From an uncultured bacterium (GTDB lineage Bacteria; Verrucomicrobiota; Kiritimatiellia; RFP12; UBA1067): DNA of 64,000 bases. The notes beneath the pieces are model-generated. The model searched no databases. It was not told the origin of the DNA and worked only from the letters and a program-made list of their open reading frames with translations. The stretch spans positions 1-64,000 of the forward strand of contig CACZAK010000004.1 of the NCBI GenBank assembly GCA_902779075.1. Direction: 5' to 3'. Positions 25,338-33,536 of the stretch are shown one piece after another (within the stretch, counting starts at the first letter, position 1; each line of letters starts with the position of its first letter). The position numbers and the translations under genes are program-made.

Positions 25338-25357
25338 TTCTTTTCTCCTTTTCTAAA

Positions 25358-28300
25358 TCAGACTCTGGACTTCAACTCGCGGTTGCGGCGCGCGCGTGCC
25401 GACAGGTATTCGAAGAAGCGCTTGACCCTCTCGCGCCATGTCTGGAAGAGCGCGTAGAGCCCCGGCACCAGCAGGATGCCGAACGCGACCGAGGCAAACA
25501 TGCCCCAGAACTCGGTCGTGCCGAGGTGGTTGCGGCTCGCGGCGCCCGCGCCGGTGGCGATCATCATGGGGAGCGTGCCGAGGAGCGTGGTGAGCGCCGT
25601 CATCAGCAGGGCGCGCAGACGCTCGCCGGCGGCCGCGCCCGCCGCGTCCACGATGGAGTAGCCCTCGTTCTCGCGCTTGTCCTTAGCGAACTCCACGAGC
25701 AGGATGGCGTTCTTGGAGGCGAGTCCCACGAGGAGAACGAGGCCGAGCTGCGCGTAGATCGAGAGCGCGAACGGCTTGCCAGTGGCGAAGATGCCCCAGT
25801 ACTTGAGGCCCATGAGCGCGCCGAACACCGCCACGAAGATGGAGAGCATCACCGGCATCGGAATAGTCCAGCTCTCGTACTGCGCGACGAGGAACAGGTA
25901 GCCGAAAAGCACCGCGAGCAGGATGAGCGGCGCGGCCGTGCCCTCGTTGCGCTGCTCCTGGTAGGAGAGCGCCGCCCAGTCGTAGCCGAAGCCGTCCGGC
26001 AGCTCCGCCTTGAACAGATCGCGCAGCTCGTTCATCACGAGGCCCGACGGGACGCCGGGTTTCGGCAGGATGGTGAGCTGGGCGGTCACGTACTTGTCGC
26101 GCGTGTTGATGGCGCGGGGGCCGAGTTCGTGCGTGATCGTGCCGAGCGATCCGACGGGCACCATCGCGCCGGTGTCGGAGCGCACGTACAGTCGTTCCAC
26201 CGCCTCGGGCGTGTCGCGCGCGGACGCCTCGGCGGCAACCGTCACGCGGTTCACCTGCGTGCCGAGGTTTACGTCGTTAACGTAGCGCGAGCCGAGGTAG
26301 TTCTGGAGCGTCGCGTAGATCGTCGCCACGGGCACGTGGAACATCTCCGTCTTCTCGCGGTCGAGGTTGAACTTCAGGTGGGGCGTCTTCGCGTTGTAGC
26401 CGGAGAACGCCATCAGCACGTTCGGGTTCGCGTTGATCTTCGCGAGGAGCTTGTTTTTCACCTCGTCCATCTTCATCGGGTCGGCTTCCGCCTTGTCCTG
26501 GATGTGTACGGAGATTCCGTTCGCCATGCCGAGGCCGGGGATGGCGGGCGGCATGAACACCTGCCACTTCGGCTCCGGGATCGCCGCGAGCAGTCCCTGT
26601 ATCTTGCCGACGAGCATGGCGGCGTGCTGTTCCGGCAGCGGACGCTTGTCCCAGCCCTTGAGGTCGATGATGAGCGTGGTCTGGTTCTCGCCGCGTCCGC
26701 CGATCATGCCCCAGCCCGTAATGGTGAGGACGCTCTCCACCTCCGGCAGCGTGCGCAGCAGGTCGACGGCGCGCAGGGCGGTATCGCGGCTGCGGTCGCG
26801 CGCGGTGCCCTCGGGCATCTCCATCGAGGCGAAGATTACGCGCTGGTCCTCGTCAGGGAGGAACGCGGTCTGCGTCTTGGTGAAGAGCGAGACCGTCACG
26901 AGGACGGTCAGCAAAAGGAGGACGCCCGCGAGGAAGATGCGGCTTGCGAGCCACTTCGCGGCCGTGATGAACAGTCCCTTGAACTTCTCTACGGCCCAGT
27001 TGAACCAGGCGAGGGGGCCGTGCTTGTACGGACGTGCCTCGCGCAGGATGAGCGAGCAGAGCGCCGGCGCGAGCGTGAGCGCGCACACAGTGGAGAAGCA
27101 CACCGCGGCGGAGAGCGTGACGGAGAACTGCTGGTAGATGCGCCCGGTGATGCCGCTCATGAAGCCGACCGGCACGAAGATGCCGAGCAACACGAGCGTA
27201 GTCGCGATGACGGCGCTCGTCACGTCGCTCATCGCCTGGATAGTCGCCTCCTTCGCGTTGAGGCCGCGGGTCTCGATGAGGAACTGCACGCGCTCGACCA
27301 CGACGATGCAGTCGTCCACCACCACGCCGATCGCGAGCACCAGCCCGAACAGCGTGAGGATGTTGATCGTGTAGCCAAGAATGGCCATGAGGATGAACGT
27401 TGAGCAGAGCGAGACTGGGATCGTGAGGCACGGGATGAGCGTGGCGCGCCAGTCCTGCAGGAAGAGGTAGCACACGAGCACCACGAGGCCGAACGTGATG
27501 GCGAGCGTCATCACGATTTCCTTCACGCACATGCGCACGTAGTCGGTGGCGTCGTACGGGGTGATCCACTCCAGGTCCTCTGGGAACGACTGGGCGAGGC
27601 GGTCCATCTCCTTCTGGATCTGGTTCATCGTGGCGATCGCGTTCGCGCCGGGCTTCTGCTGGAGGGCTACGGACACGGCGTTGCCGCCGTTGAACTGTCC
27701 GGTGAACATGTAGTTCTGCTCGCCGATCTCAGTGCGCGCGATGTCCTTGAGCTTCACGATGCCGCCCTTGTCGTCGCGGCGGATCACGATCTCGTTGAAC
27801 TCCTCGGGCTTCATCAGGCGGCCCTTGGCCGTGAGGGTGTAGACCTTCGCGCCGTGCGCCGGGATGGGGGACGCGCCCACGGAGCCGACCGACGCCTGCA
27901 CGTTCTGGCGCGTTACGGCGGCTATCACCTCCTCGGAGTTGATGCCCTGCGCGGCCATGCGGTCGGGGTCCATCCACACGCGCATCGAGAGGCGAGGGCC
28001 GTAGACCGTTGCCTCGCCCACGCCGGGGATTCGCAGCAGCACGGGCTGGATGGTGCCGAAGATGTAGTCGCTGATCTGCAGACGCGACATCGTGCCCTTC
28101 GGCGAGCGGAGGCAGATGACGCCGAGCATGTCCTCGGCCTGCGCGCGGATGCGTCCGCCGAGCTGCTTCACCTCGCTGGGAAGTTTCGCCTCGGCCTGCG
28201 CAACTCGGTTCTGTACCTTGACCATGTCCATGTCGCGGTCCGACTCCACCTCGAAGGACACCTGCAGCTGGTAGTCGCCGGTGTCGGAGCACGAGCCTAC

Positions 28301-28576
28301 CATGTACAGCATGTCGTCCACGCCGTTCACCTCGTCCTCGATCGGCATCGCGACGGTGTTGAGGATTTCCTTCGCGTTCGCGCCGGGGTAGCTGTACGAC
28401 ACGGAGATCGACGGCGGCGTGAGGCGCGGGTACTGCGAGATCGGCAGCTTGAAGATCGCCATCGCGCCCGCCATCGTCAGCACGATGGCAATGACCATCG
28501 CGGATCGCGGACGTTCCACGAAGATACGCGAGAACGTCTTGATTTTATCGATAGACTCTCTGATTCCTAGCTTCAT
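25358..28576 (-). CDS. RND multidrug efflux permease (HAE1/AcrB family)
   Basis: The 1072-residue protein has the family opening FKLPISQYPRLTPPSISVSY and PGANAKEI, two large periplasmic halves, and twelve predicted membrane helices with GLVLAIGVVVDDCIVVVERV in helix 4, where the Asp pair carries protons. SKNAILLVEFA marks helix 10. It exports drugs, bile acids or other amphiphiles using the proton gradient. Its ATG overlaps the stop of the bile-acid-symporter-like gene by 1 bp, so the pair are coupled. Confidence 0.96.
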   Translation of the reverse strand: MKLGIRESIDKIKTFSRIFVERPRSAMVIAIVLTMAGAMAIFKLPISQYPRLTPPSISVSYSYPGANAKEILNTVAMPIEDEVNGVDDMLYMVGSCSDTGDYQLQVSFEVESDRDMDMVKVQNRVAQAEAKLPSEVKQLGGRIRAQAEDMLGVICLRSPKGTMSRLQISDYIFGTIQPVLLRIPGVGEATVYGPRLSMRVWMDPDRMAAQGINSEEVIAAVTRQNVQASVGSVGASPIPAHGAKVYTLTAKGRLMKPEEFNEIVIRRDDKGGIVKLKDIARTEIGEQNYMFTGQFNGGNAVSVALQQKPGANAIATMNQIQKEMDRLAQSFPEDLEWITPYDATDYVRMCVKEIVMTLAITFGLVVLVCYLFLQDWRATLIPCLTIPVSLCSTFILMAILGYTINILTLFGLVLAIGVVVDDCIVVVERVQFLIETRGLNAKEATIQAMSDVTSAVIATTLVLLGIFVPVGFMSGITGRIYQQFSVTLSAAVCFSTVCALTLAPALCSLILREARPYKHGPLAWFNWAVEKFKGLFITAAKWLASRIFLAGVLLLLTVLVTVSLFTKTQTAFLPDEDQRVIFASMEMPEGTARDRSRDTALRAVDLLRTLPEVESVLTITGWGMIGGRGENQTTLIIDLKGWDKRPLPEQHAAMLVGKIQGLLAAIPEPKWQVFMPPAIPGLGMANGISVHIQDKAEADPMKMDEVKNKLLAKINANPNVLMAFSGYNAKTPHLKFNLDREKTEMFHVPVATIYATLQNYLGSRYVNDVNLGTQVNRVTVAAEASARDTPEAVERLYVRSDTGAMVPVGSLGTITHELGPRAINTRDKYVTAQLTILPKPGVPSGLVMNELRDLFKAELPDGFGYDWAALSYQEQRNEGTAAPLILLAVLFGYLFLVAQYESWTIPMPVMLSIFVAVFGALMGLKYWGIFATGKPFALSIYAQLGLVLLVGLASKNAILLVEFAKDKRENEGYSIVDAAGAAAGERLRALLMTALTTLLGTLPMMIATGAGAASRNHLGTTEFWGMFASVAFGILLVPGLYALFQTWRERVKRFFEYLSARARRNRELKSRV

Positions 28577-29559
28577 TATTTTAATCCTCGTAACTGTTTC
28601 CTTGTGCTGGCAACGAGCGCATCAGCCATGTTGAAGATCCCCGCGAGGAGCGCGCCCGAGACGGAATGCCACACGCACGAGACCGCCGAGGCGACGGCCG
28701 CCTCCGGCATTGCCGGGAAGTGCTTGCCCGCAAGCACCGTCGCGAGCCCCGCGTTCTGCATTCCAACTTCAATGGAGATCGTCCGCCGCTTCGACTGCGG
28801 GAACCGCGCCGCAACGCCGGAAAGATAGCCCAGCACGTAACCAAGCGAATTGTGCAGGAACACGCCCACGAAAATGAGAACGCCAGACTTCACGATGCTC
28901 GCGCCGTGTGCCGAAACCACGCCGCCCACGATGCACGCGAGCCCGAGCACCGCAATGCCCGGCATGACCTTCAGCGCTTCGCGGTAGCCGTTCCTTTTCT
29001 GGAACAGCGCGTTGAGCACATACCCAACCGCAATCGGCAAGATAGTGACGATCAGAATCGACTTGAACATCCCGACTGCGTCCACGTCCACGGTCTCCCC
29101 CGCGAGCCACAGCATCAGGAACGGCGTCATCAGCGGTGCCGCAAGAGTCGAGACCGTCGTCATCCCCACAGAGAACGCCACGTCGCCCTTGCAGAGGAAG
29201 CTCATTATGTTGGAGGAGACGCCGCCCGGACAGCACCCCACGAGCATCAACCCCACGCCGACCTCGCGCGGCAGGCCCAAGACGCGGACAAGCGTCCACG
29301 CGATGAGCGGCATGAACGTGAACTGCGCGAGCGCGCCGATGACCATGTCCTGCGGGCGCGACGCGAGTATCTTGAAGTCCTCGTCCTTGAGCGTCATGCC
29401 CATCGTGAGCATGATCACGCCGAGAACGGCCGTCTGCGTGTCGCCGCGCACCCACCCGAACGCATCCGGCACGAAGTACGTCCCCACCGCCACAAGGGCG
29501 ATGAAGAGCGGCGTCCACTTCGCGAGCCACGCCGAAACGGCCTGGAGAATACGCATCAT
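28576..29559 (-). CDS. Bile acid:sodium symporter family (BASS) protein
   Basis: The 327-residue protein has about ten hydrophobic helices and the BASS hallmarks LMLVGCCPGGVSSNIMSFL and SIEVGMQNAGLATVLAG (sodium-binding regions). Bacterial members move bile acids, pantoate, pyruvate-like or other organic anions with sodium. It is placed between the adaptor and pump genes of an RND efflux operon, an unusual position. It might recover or clear the same amphiphile that the pump exports. Substrate cannot be told from sequence. Confidence 0.92.
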   Translation of the reverse strand: MMRILQAVSAWLAKWTPLFIALVAVGTYFVPDAFGWVRGDTQTAVLGVIMLTMGMTLKDEDFKILASRPQDMVIGALAQFTFMPLIAWTLVRVLGLPREVGVGLMLVGCCPGGVSSNIMSFLCKGDVAFSVGMTTVSTLAAPLMTPFLMLWLAGETVDVDAVGMFKSILIVTILPIAVGYVLNALFQKRNGYREALKVMPGIAVLGLACIVGGVVSAHGASIVKSGVLIFVGVFLHNSLGYVLGYLSGVAARFPQSKRRTISIEVGMQNAGLATVLAGKHFPAMPEAAVASAVSCVWHSVSGALLAGIFNMADALVASTRKQLRGLK

Positions 29560-29566
29560 CTATTCC

Positions 29567-30781
29567 CTACTCCTTCACAGGCGACTGGTAGTTGGGATCG
29601 AGGTCGTCATTCATGGTAGGCTCGACCACCTTCACCTTCATGCCGGGCGAGAGCTTACCGGTGCCGGAAATGACCACCTTCTCGCCGAGCTTGAGTCCGG
29701 AGACGACGGGCGACCAGCCCTCGCTCATCTCGCGTACCTCAACAACGCGCTCTTCGACCGTATCGTCGTCCTTCAACACCCACACGCCCTGGCTGCCGCC
29801 CGTGAGGTCGAATATCGCCTGCTGAGGAATGCTTACCATCTTCGGGGGAACCTTGCGGTCCGTGAGAAGCGTCACGTAACTGTTGGGGATGAGCATGCGG
29901 TCGGGGTTGGGGAAGGAGAGACGCATGATGATCGTCGCGGTGTCCTTGCTCATCTCGTTGTCGTCGAAGTCCCACTTTCCCTCCTCGCCGTACTCGCTGC
30001 CGTCTGGCAGGAGGAGGCGCATGCGGTAGTCGGGCGCCTTACCCTTCTTGAGGGCCGCGCGCCAGCCGATGTAGGCGCGGTCGGTGAGCGGGAACGTGAC
30101 GCGGATGGGGTCGATCTGCACGATGCGCGCAAGCGCCCCCTTCGACGGTGCCACGTAGTCGCCCACGTGGGCGGAGGTTTTGCCTATCTGTCCGCTGATC
30201 GGCGCCACAACGACAGCCTTCTTGAGGTCGTACTCGGCCACCACTAGGTTGGCCTTTGCCTGCAGGACGGCGGCCTTGGCCTTGTCGGCGCCGGCTTCGG
30301 CGTCATCACGTTCCTTCTGCGTGATGCCGCGCGCGTCTGCCTTCTGCATGCGTTCCCAGTAGCGCTCGGCGCGACGCGCCTCCGCCTCGGCGGCCTCGAG
30401 GTCGGCCTTGCGCTGGTTCGCGACAGCGCGGTAGCGCTCGTCGTCCAGCACATAGAGGACCGAACCGGCCTTCACGATGTCGCCTTCCTTGAACTTGATC
30501 TCCTTGATGTAGCCGTCAACCTGCGGCAGGAGGTCCACCTCCTGCATCGCCTCGGCGTGCGCCACGAATTTCTCTGGGAGGTTGTATGTGCGCTCCTCCA
30601 CCGCCTTCACGGCGACCGTTGTGACCATTTGGGGCATCTGCGGCTTCTCCGCCTCCTTTTTCGGCCAAAGGTCGTTAGCGATCCACCCGCCCACCGCGCA
30701 AGCCGCAGCCAGCACCAGCGTTCCGATCACGGCGCCAATCGCGCCGCCCTTGCTTTTCTTCGCTTCTTCGTTGTCGTTCAT
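29567..30781 (-). CDS. RND efflux periplasmic adaptor (membrane fusion protein)
   Basis: The 404-residue protein has an N-terminal membrane helix (GAVIGTLVLAAACAVGGWIA), a lipoyl-like domain split around a helical hairpin (VDLLPQVDGYIKEIKFKEGD and VVVAPISGQIGKTSAHVGD), a beta-barrel region and a membrane-proximal end. It links the pump to the outer-membrane channel. It starts the structural part of the operon, 45 bp after the tetR gene. Confidence 0.94.
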   Translation of the reverse strand: MNDNEEAKKSKGGAIGAVIGTLVLAAACAVGGWIANDLWPKKEAEKPQMPQMVTTVAVKAVEERTYNLPEKFVAHAEAMQEVDLLPQVDGYIKEIKFKEGDIVKAGSVLYVLDDERYRAVANQRKADLEAAEAEARRAERYWERMQKADARGITQKERDDAEAGADKAKAAVLQAKANLVVAEYDLKKAVVVAPISGQIGKTSAHVGDYVAPSKGALARIVQIDPIRVTFPLTDRAYIGWRAALKKGKAPDYRMRLLLPDGSEYGEEGKWDFDDNEMSKDTATIIMRLSFPNPDRMLIPNSYVTLLTDRKVPPKMVSIPQQAIFDLTGGSQGVWVLKDDDTVEERVVEVREMSEGWSPVVSGLKLGEKVVISGTGKLSPGMKVKVVEPTMNDDLDPNYQSPVKE

Positions 30782-30825
30782 TTTTTTGTTCCTTTGCTGA
30801 AATTGGATTTTACATTCGACATCCG

Positions 30826-31494
30826 TTATCCGACGGCCGTAGCTGCCGAGCTCTGGTTCGCAGTCGTTCTAATTGACTCCCATACTGCCGCGTATGACTT
30901 GCGCAGAGTGTCCTCCAGGTCGCACTGGAGCAGCTTCGCGATCCGCATGTGTACGAGGCCGTCCCAGATTGCGACGCAGACGCTCGCCACCTGGACGGGA
31001 TCCACGTCGGGTCGCACGCGCCCCGCGCGCACGTCGTTCTCAAGAGATGTCTTGAACGCGGCCCACGGTCCGAACCGCTGGTTACGCATCAGGTCCTCGC
31101 GTACCTGGTCCATCGACTCTTCCGCCCACTGAATCTGTTCGTGAATGAGCAGAAAAAAAGCCGTGCCTTTCACATCCCCGATGATTTGATCGGCGTTACG
31201 CACCATCATGTCTGCCACCACAGAAAACGACAGACCGTCGAACGACGTCTCGCCGTCTGGCAGCAACTCGGCAATCTGTCGCTTGAACTTCTCCAGCATC
31301 TCGTCGATGAGCGCCATCAGAAGCGCCTGCTTCGACTCGAAGTGCCAGTACACAGCGCCCTTTGTCATTTCCAGCCGTGCAGCAATATCCGTGAACGTCG
31401 TGTGTACGTATCCCTTTTTGGCGAACAGCGACAACGCGCTCGCAAGTATGCGGGCACGCGTTCTTTCAGGGTTCCTCTGACCTTTCTTGGGCAT
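30826..31494 (-). CDS. TetR/AcrR-family repressor of the efflux operon
   Basis: The 222-residue protein begins with a TetR DNA-binding domain: RARILASALSLFAKKGYVHT, then FTDIAARLEMTKGAVYWHFE as the helix-turn-helix. The helical C-terminal ligand domain resembles AcrR/TtgR types (WAEESMDQVREDLM). It is the first gene of the operon. A perfect 22-bp operator lies inside its own promoter 14-35 bp upstream, so it should repress itself and the pump genes until an effector binds. TATAAT ends 7 bp before the ATG and no ribosome site is present, suggesting a leaderless mRNA. Confidence 0.93.
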   Translation of the reverse strand: MPKKGQRNPERTRARILASALSLFAKKGYVHTTFTDIAARLEMTKGAVYWHFESKQALLMALIDEMLEKFKRQIAELLPDGETSFDGLSFSVVADMMVRNADQIIGDVKGTAFFLLIHEQIQWAEESMDQVREDLMRNQRFGPWAAFKTSLENDVRAGRVRPDVDPVQVASVCVAIWDGLVHMRIAKLLQCDLEDTLRKSYAAVWESIRTTANQSSAATAVG

Positions 31495-31501
31495 GGCGAG
31501 T

Positions 31502-31532
31502 ATTATAACATACCTACCTGTAGGTATGTCAA
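31502..31532 (-). promoter_or_regulatory. Promoter with TetR operator for the efflux operon
   Basis: On the minus strand TTGACA (31532-31527) and TATAAT (31507-31502) are 19 bp apart. The spacer is filled by a perfect inverted repeat, half-site ACATACCTAC with a 2-bp centre (31508-31529). A TetR dimer bound there would block RNA polymerase. TATAAT is followed by ACTCGCC and the ATG. Confidence 0.85.
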
Positions 31533-31836
31533 TGGCAATTTGCAGTGTTTTTTGTGTTGGTTGGATTTCTCACGTAGAGACAGGGAACGCAGAGTGTGAT
31601 TGTTCACAAATGCCACCATTTCCACCTATAAGATAGCAGTACAGCCACCTTTCCACAATTGAGCCAATTGCAAAACCATGCGTGTACGGTGTGGCATGTA
31701 CGGCGAAAGACGAAGAACAACTTGCAGTTGGGTCTAGCCGTATGCATGCCTGTACTGGAAATTGTCACCCTCCTTAGGATACAGTTCTTTTTGACGCATG
31801 CAGTATGACATAGCAATGCTGTTCATCCAACAATTT

Positions 31837-31968
31837 GGTCTGACCTTTTAATATATATGGTCTGACCTTATTATGTAAAAGGTCTGACCTTATTATGTAA
31901 AAGGTCTGACCTTATTATGTAAATGGTCTGACCTTTTTACTTAAATGTTCTGACCAGAAATATTATTA
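31837..31968. repeat. Array of six 22-bp tandem repeats (iteron-like)
   Basis: Units start at 31837, 31859, 31881, 31903, 31925 and 31947, exactly 22 bp apart. Each begins GGTCTGACC (GTTCTGACC in the last), itself an odd palindrome, followed by an AT-only or AT-rich 13-bp tail such as TTATTATGTAAAA. A partial seventh unit starts at 31969. Two of the central units are identical. The spacing of two helical turns would put all cores on one face of the DNA, as in plasmid iterons or a regulator array. Confidence 0.95.
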
Positions 31969-32224
31969 GTCTGCCCTGAAGAATGAAATGCTCGAACCAA
32001 AATGCTGATGTTTATATTGATTATACACGCCGTTCTTTCTGTACGGCAATTTACCCAGTTGGTGGCTTTACGATCTTTGCGTTCGTTGCAGCTAAAACTA
32101 AAGGTAGTTGCAAAACGCCCTCTACCAGTGATGTACGTTCATTGCTTTCGCTGTAGGGGGATTTAGATTCTTGGAGAACGGACGTTTTCTTTAACTCCGA
32201 AACTCCTAAGTCGTTGCTCAAAAT

Positions 32225-32397
32225 AAATTGAACACTAAACCACAATCCTCAGTAGAAAGGTTCACGCAGAGGCGCGAGAGACTGAGAGAGTAGCGAAAGC
32301 AAGAAAGGTTTTGCAAATGTCTCAAAATGCTCTGCGTTCACAACATCCCGTATTTCTGGGAGAGACTTTCGCCCTCCAGATCCTCGGCGTGAGATAC
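32225..32397. repeat. Composite palindromic repeat R2 (decayed)
   Basis: The left end AATTGAACACTAAACC matches the reverse complement of the right end of R6. It is followed by TTCACGCAGAGGCGC, then gcgaaagcaag, and closes with a decayed cggcgtgagata arm. Fragments of the inner arm also lie at about 32128-32160. Confidence 0.6.
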
Positions 32398-32461
32398 AAA
32401 TATCGTCACTAATGCACTTTTTTGATACCAGATACCCATATCAATTTAATGTTTCATACGT

Positions 32462-32480
32462 TGTTGATAACTAGTAGATA
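32462..32480. promoter_or_regulatory. TGTTGATAA DnaA-box-like site followed by CTAGTAGATA
   Basis: TGTTGATAA (reverse complement TTATCAACA) is the same 9-mer seen near dnaA and at 43.2 kb. TAGTAGATA directly follows and AT-rich DNA extends to about 32560. This recalls the DnaA-box plus DnaA-trio unwinding layout, but it is a single site. Confidence 0.35.
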
Positions 32481-32920
32481 TTTTCTGAGTTTTTTATAAT
32501 ATCTTCTTCTTGATTTTTAGCGAACTTGCGTTGAACCCTTGAAAATAAAGGGCGAAATGCATCTCTGTACAGTTTCTAATGGCCCATAACTTTAAAACCA
32601 CTATTAGACACACTTTTGTTTATAACTTCTATTATTCTGCATTCTATCGTATTCTATTTCCCTGCGCTTCCAAGTCTCTATGCGCCGCTTGTGTGTAAGG
32701 GAAATACGAACCTTCCCTACTAGATTATTTTTGCTAGTGGAAGTTTTGTTGACTTGATTAAAGTCTTGATGATATTTTAGATTTTCTATCAGTAAGGCAA
32801 TTCAATTATACCTCTCGACAGGTTGACGCATGTACATTGCTTTTAGCTATTTGGATTTTTTGAGTACAAGTGATGTTTCTCCTAATTTGGGTGGCTAATT
32901 GACTCAAACGGGTTTAAGTT

Positions 32921-33003
32921 TTGGACAGGATTAACATGATTTACAGGATTAATGGTAATGCTTTTGCCCCGAAATCCTGTCAATCTTGTGAATCCTGTCT
33001 AAA
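32921..33003. repeat. Inverted repeat built from the unit ACAGGATT
   Basis: The left arm GGACAGGATTAACATGATTT continues with ACAGGATT. The right arm, from 32973, reads AATCCTGTCAATCTTGTGAA and continues TCCTGTC. The arms of about 30 bp are separated by about 20 bp. Similar aggattaacaggatt inverted repeats are common in intergenic DNA of unrelated bacteria. Confidence 0.75.
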
Positions 33004-33080
33004 AATACGCAGTGAATAGGATCGGCAAGCTGCTACTTGAATGAATCAGCAACCCAGTTTCTCCTAATTACAAAAAATTA

Positions 33081-33260
33081 GATGAACACTAGGATCCGTT
33101 GCAAAGCCTTTCTTGCTTTCGCTGCTGGGAGATTAGGAGTCTCGGTGTTGTGGAGAATATTACAAAATCTCCCAGTCTCCAAAACTCTGAAATTCCCAAT
33201 AGCGAAAGCAAGAAGGTTTTTCTCTGCGCTCTCTGTCTCTCAGCGCCTCTGCATGAGAAA
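33081..33260. repeat. Composite palindromic repeat R3
   Basis: From gatgaacactaggat it runs through GCTTTCGCTGCTGGGAGATT, the inverted CCCAATAGCGAAAGCAAG, and ends with CTCTGCGCTCTCTGTCTCTC and CTCTGCATGAGA. The left outer arm is missing. It is very similar to R6 at 58614. Confidence 0.85.
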
Positions 33261-33300
33261 CAACCCACCCTTCCACTCCGCACTATTCCGCATCCCATCC

Positions 33301-33466
33301 ATTACTTTCGCTGCTGGGAGATTTGGAGACTCGGAGATTAGGAGGTGTTATAATAATTTACTCTTAATCTTCCTCTCCTAATCTCCCAAACTTCTAATCT
33401 CACAATAGCGAAAGCAAAATCATTCCCCATCTCTACTTCCTGCCTCTCAGCACTTCTGCGTGAGAG
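33301..33466. repeat. Composite palindromic repeat R4
   Basis: It has inner arms CTTTCGCTGCTGGGAGATTT and CACAATAGCGAAAGCAAA, and a right outer arm ending CTTCTGCGTGAGAGA. A further truncated outer arm (cctctgtgtgagata) follows at 33478-33492, 30 bp before the mnmG promoter. Confidence 0.85.
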
Positions 33467-33523
33467 AATTAATCAACGCCTCTGTGTGAGATAATTAATC
33501 AACCACACTCAAACTAGTTTTGA

Positions 33524-33529
33524 TATAAT
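33524..33529 (+). promoter_or_regulatory. TATAAT 7 bp before the mnmG ATG
   Basis: TATAAT is followed by AAACGCC and ATG at 33537. No ribosome site and no obvious -35 are visible. The layout predicts a leaderless mRNA. Confidence 0.6.
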
Positions 33530-33536
33530 AAACGCC

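Larger units (their letters stand above)
31533..33536. other. 2 kb AT-rich non-coding region at the strand switch; candidate oriC
   Basis: No convincing gene is present. Genes to the left run leftward and genes to the right run rightward, as expected for leading-strand genes around a replication origin. The region holds a 22-bp tandem array (31837-31968), a TGTTGATAA box at 32462 next to CTAGTAGATA and AT-rich DNA to about 32560, an inverted repeat at 32921-33003, and several intact or decayed copies of the composite palindrome. mnmG, often an origin neighbour, follows at 33537; dnaA and dnaN lie 5.5-9 kb further right. Origin function is inferred. Confidence 0.6.

Noticed and set aside
31604..31816. 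70-codon ORF in the AT-rich gap
   Set aside because: Composition is Cys, Trp and His-rich without any motif, there is no ribosome site or leaderless promoter, and it overlaps only repeat-containing DNA.
31837..31968. CRISPR array
   Set aside because: The repeats are directly tandem with no spacers, and no cas genes are present.
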